The notes below the pieces were generated by a model that was not told where the DNA came from, did no database searches, and saw only the letters and a list, made by a program, of their open reading frames with translations. From an uncultured Anaerolineales bacterium (GTDB taxonomy: Bacteria; Chloroflexota; Anaerolineae; UBA4142), in NCBI GenBank assembly GCA_903825565.1, contig CAIKBD010000020.1, forward strand, positions 1 through 34,028: DNA of 34,028 nucleotides. The letters run 5' to 3'. The position numbers and the translations under genes are program-made. Shown here piece by piece: positions 31,556 to 34,028 of the stretch; positions within the stretch are counted from its first letter, which is position 1, and every line of letters begins with the position of its first letter.

Positions 31556-33078
31556 GCGGATTGTCCCTTCGCGGCGACTTTGCCACCCCGCATCCGTTCA
31601 ATTTGCGATTTAATGGGGCTCCAGAAAATTGAGATCACGATGATGCTGCTTAGTACTAGAGCGGTTGGTGATGACCAGAAGAGTCCCACGCCGTACAGAT
31701 CCAAGGAGCGAACCAAGAACCTTTCAAACAAGTTCCCCATCACAAACCCCAAGATGATCGAGGGGGCTGAGAATCCGAAACGTTTGATGGACAATCCGAG
31801 TAGCGATGTGATGCCGATGACGATGATATCCACACCAAACTCGCGCGTCACATACGCGCCCAATACGATGATGGGCATAAGCACGGCGAAGAGCATGTGC
31901 GGCGAAACTTGCGTAATCCTGACCATGAACGGCGCGCCAAAGTAGCAGATCACTGCGCCGATCAGAACCGACAGCCCCATCGTCAAGATCATCTGGAAAG
32001 CCAGCGCCGTATGCTCGATGACCAGCGTGGGACCCGGTTGAATTCCCATCATCAAGAATGCGGCAAGAAAGACCACCATAATCGAACTGCCCGGAATGCC
32101 AAACACCAATGTGGTGAGGAGATCGGCGGACGCGCAGACGCCGCGGGCGGATTCCGGCGCGACGATCCCTTCCGGCGATCCTTTGCCGATCTCATCGGGA
32201 TTCTTGGATGCCTGCTTGGCTTGAGCGTACGCAATCCACACCGCGGTGGTTGAACCGAGTGCGGGCGCAATGCCGATGAGGTAACCGATCAGGGTTCCGC
32301 GCAACCAAGTCCACAGATGTTTGGTGAATAGTTCCTTCGTGCCTTTGAATAGTTCGATCAATTTGCCGGCGGCTAATGCGCCGACGGGCGCGATGGCTAC
32401 TCCTTCTGCTTGCAACTCGAGCAACGTGGGCACAGCCAAAATCCCCATGAGCACCGTAGCGGGTTCAATGCCGTCATACAAGTACATGTTGCCAAAGGTG
32501 AGTCGCGCGATGGCGCTTGCTTGTTGCAAACCGACACACGATAAGGTGAGGCCAATGCCTGCAGAAATCAAACCTTTGACCCGCGATCCTTTTGTGAGAA
32601 CTGCCAAGAACAGCAACGCCACAAGGATGATCAATAACATTTCCACGGTTTTGAAGGACATTAAAATCGGCGTCATGAGCGGAATGATGAGGATCGAAAA
32701 CACCACGCCAAATAACACGGACATGACCGCCGCGCCGATTGCCAGACCCAACGCCCTGCCCGCTTGCCCCTGGCGAGTCATGGCAAAACCGTCTATGGCG
32801 GCTGGACCGTTGGCATTGTCGCCTGGGATCCCGGTGAGAACAGAGGTGATGGCGCCACCCATGCCCGACGAAGCCAGGAGCGCGCAGAGAAATGGCATAG
32901 CGACAATCGGGTCTGCGCCAAACAGAAAGGGAAGTACCATGATCACTACCAACGCGCCGGTAATGGCAGGGATCACACCGACGATCAGGGAGATGATCGT
33001 TGCGGCAAAAACCGCCAAGAGGGGCATCGGCTGGAACATATTGCCGAATGCCTGTAGTAGAGCCGGAATCGTATTCAT
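31552..33078 (-). CDS. tctA: Tripartite tricarboxylate transporter large permease (TctA family)
   Basis: This 508-residue membrane protein has about a dozen helices. It has the TctA signatures GVIPAITGALVVIMVLPFLF near the N-terminus (with Gly/Pro-rich motif), SSGMGGAITSVLTGIPGDN, and the repeated motif in LTTLVFGIPGSSIMVVFLAA, which together form the duplicated transport core. It imports a carboxylate using a Na+ or H+ gradient with TctB and TctC. TGAGGAG lies upstream of ATG. It ends with TGA overlapping the tctB start, showing that TGA acts as a stop in this genome. Confidence 0.95.
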   Translation of the reverse strand: MNTIPALLQAFGNMFQPMPLLAVFAATIISLIVGVIPAITGALVVIMVLPFLFGADPIVAMPFLCALLASSGMGGAITSVLTGIPGDNANGPAAIDGFAMTRQGQAGRALGLAIGAAVMSVLFGVVFSILIIPLMTPILMSFKTVEMLLIILVALLFLAVLTKGSRVKGLISAGIGLTLSCVGLQQASAIARLTFGNMYLYDGIEPATVLMGILAVPTLLELQAEGVAIAPVGALAAGKLIELFKGTKELFTKHLWTWLRGTLIGYLIGIAPALGSTTAVWIAYAQAKQASKNPDEIGKGSPEGIVAPESARGVCASADLLTTLVFGIPGSSIMVVFLAAFLMMGIQPGPTLVIEHTALAFQMILTMGLSVLIGAVICYFGAPFMVRITQVSPHMLFAVLMPIIVLGAYVTREFGVDIIVIGITSLLGLSIKRFGFSAPSIILGFVMGNLFERFLVRSLDLYGVGLFWSSPTALVLSSIIVISIFWSPIKSQIERMRGGKVAAKGQSA

Positions 33079-33250
33079 CTAAACTCCTCACGCCAGTGTG
33101 TGAGCAATTAGGTTAGGAAGAACAGAGTCGTATGAAAAAAATAAGAACATGGGTAAACGCTCATCCCCGGTCTGCTTGCCGTTCTCGCCAATCCGCGCAA
33201 GCCCTGGAGAACCATTGGCCTCGACCAAGACCGATGGTGCCCCACTTAAA

Positions 33251-33286
33251 TCATCCCAGCAACTCGCCAAAGAGTTGCTGGGATGA
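33251..33286. repeat. Perfect 15-bp hairpin between tctC and tctA
   Basis: TCATCCCAGCAACTC (33251-33265) and its complement (33272-33286) with a 6-nt loop lie 13 bp after the tctC stop. There is only a weak TTT run on the - strand, so mRNA protection or partial attenuation of tctAB is likelier than full termination. The rest of the 220-bp gap shows no promoter or gene that I would defend. Confidence 0.7.
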
Positions 33287-33298
33287 CAAGGGAATAGC

Positions 33299-34028
33299 TT
33301 ATTTCACGTACTTGTTCAACAGATCATCCCACAACTTCATGTCGCCTTTTTTGGCTGCCAAGTTGGATGCCCGTTTGCTCAACTCATCGCCGCTGACATA
33401 AGGTCCCACGTCTTCGCCGATGGTCTTTTTCAGATCCGCTTTAAAGTCGGCGGAGTCGTACACTTTTTTGAAGGCATCCGCCAAAAAGGTCATGCGATCT
33501 TGCGGAGTGCCTGAAGCGACAAACACCGACTTGGAATCGGCGAGAATGTCAATGGTGGCGATCAGACGTTTTTGCATGTCGGTCAAACTATCGGATTTCA
33601 CGAGCTCCATTACGGAGGGAACATCATCGCCTGGTTTCGTACGAGATGCCACGACGCCAACCTGCATGATCGGATTCAAAATCCCTTTTTGCTTGGCAAC
33701 CATAGCGGTGTCGGGAGCCATGACCGTTGCTTCGGCTTCGCCCTGCTGAACCGCCAACTGTCTGCCCGTTGCTCCATCAAAGCCCAAAATGATCTTGCCA
33801 TCCAAGCCCAGCAGATCAATTGCCAAAGCGTTAGCCAAGGTAATGGTGCTAGTTCGGGCGGAATGTGCGAATTTGAGATTCTTCGCCTTTTTCAAATCAT
33901 CCACCGTCTTGATCGAGCTATTCATGGCTACGGACATGAGATAGTTTCCGCTCTCAACGCCGCCGAGGTAAACATACTTGGTGATGTCATACTGCACTGC
34001 CGGATCATTGGTCATATAGCCGGGCCAC
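33299..34028 (-). CDS. tctC: Tripartite tricarboxylate transporter substrate-binding protein (TctC/Bug family), C-terminal part
   Basis: The frame continues through the right edge. About 242 residues are visible of the usual 320 or so, and the N-terminus and any signal peptide are missing. Typical Bug-family segments are the NSSIKTVDDLKKAKNLKFAHS region, GFDGATGRQLAVQQGEAEATV (the usual place for ligand-site and domain-hinge residues), and the C-terminal FVASGTPQDRMTFLADAFKKV. It binds a carboxylate outside the membrane and passes it to TctA/TctB, encoded next. A TAXI-type TRAP binding protein is an unlikely alternative because TctA and TctB follow. Confidence 0.88.
   Translation of the reverse strand, partial: WPGYMTNDPAVQYDITKYVYLGGVESGNYLMSVAMNSSIKTVDDLKKAKNLKFAHSARTSTITLANALAIDLLGLDGKIILGFDGATGRQLAVQQGEAEATVMAPDTAMVAKQKGILNPIMQVGVVASRTKPGDDVPSVMELVKSDSLTDMQKRLIATIDILADSKSVFVASGTPQDRMTFLADAFKKVYDSADFKADLKKTIGEDVGPYVSGDELSKRASNLAAKKGDMKLWDDLLNKYVK

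Noticed and set aside
33088-33270. Small - strand open frame between tctC and tctA
   Set aside because: It overlaps the hairpin at 33251, has no convincing ribosome-binding site and shows no recognisable features.

Overview
This 34 kb window looks like a chromosomal catabolic region of a bacterium. I think a member of the Chloroflexota is most likely. The reasons are a lipoprotein with a Thr/Pro/Ala-repeat linker, several families of short intergenic palindromes of the kind common in that phylum, and strong Shine-Dalgarno sites. The assignment is an inference, because no rRNA or marker gene is present. No tRNA, CRISPR array, transposase or phage gene was seen, and no gene-free stretch exceeds about 240 bp.

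Positions 1-7078 are read on the + strand. They hold the end of a thioredoxin-reductase-like gene with a terminator, then a promoter at 191-218. After it come a PIG-L/GalB-like hydrolase, a LigK/RraA-type aldolase, a type I extradiol dioxygenase, a 5-carboxymethyl-2-hydroxymuconate isomerase-like protein, a fused GlcD-GlcE FAD oxidase and NADP-isocitrate dehydrogenase. This reads as an aromatic meta-cleavage module feeding central metabolism. It ends at a bidirectional terminator near 7165-7198.

Positions 7226-34028 are all read on the - strand, in three apparent transcription units. (a) From the right edge: a tripartite tricarboxylate transporter (tctC partial, tctA, tctB), a fumarate-reductase-like flavoprotein, an MmgE/PrpD protein and a CocE-type hydrolase. 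(b) A five-gene peptide/opine-type ABC importer (substrate-binding protein, two permeases, two ATPases). (c) A run from 19682 to 7226: LUD protein, UGSC selenoprotein, MaoC-like hydratase, thioredoxin-reductase-like flavoprotein, biotin-dependent carboxyltransferase, OadG-biotin carrier fusion, OadB Na+ pump, BioY biotin importer, two class III CoA-transferases and a 3-oxoadipyl-CoA-type thiolase. Units b and c start at promoters with the same architecture: TTGACA, 18 bp, TATAAT, 9 bp, TGAAAC.

The main discovery is at 17300-19003. Two open frames that look like separate genes are one 567-codon gene interrupted by a single in-frame TGA in the context Cys-[TGA]-Gly-Ser-Cys, which is the UGSC selenoprotein signature. 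A hairpin immediately after the TGA could be the SECIS element. The gene lies between a LUD gene and a hydratase/flavoprotein/Na+-decarboxylase series. This suggests an undescribed selenium-dependent step in catabolism of an organic acid through CoA thioesters, with decarboxylation coupled to Na+ export.
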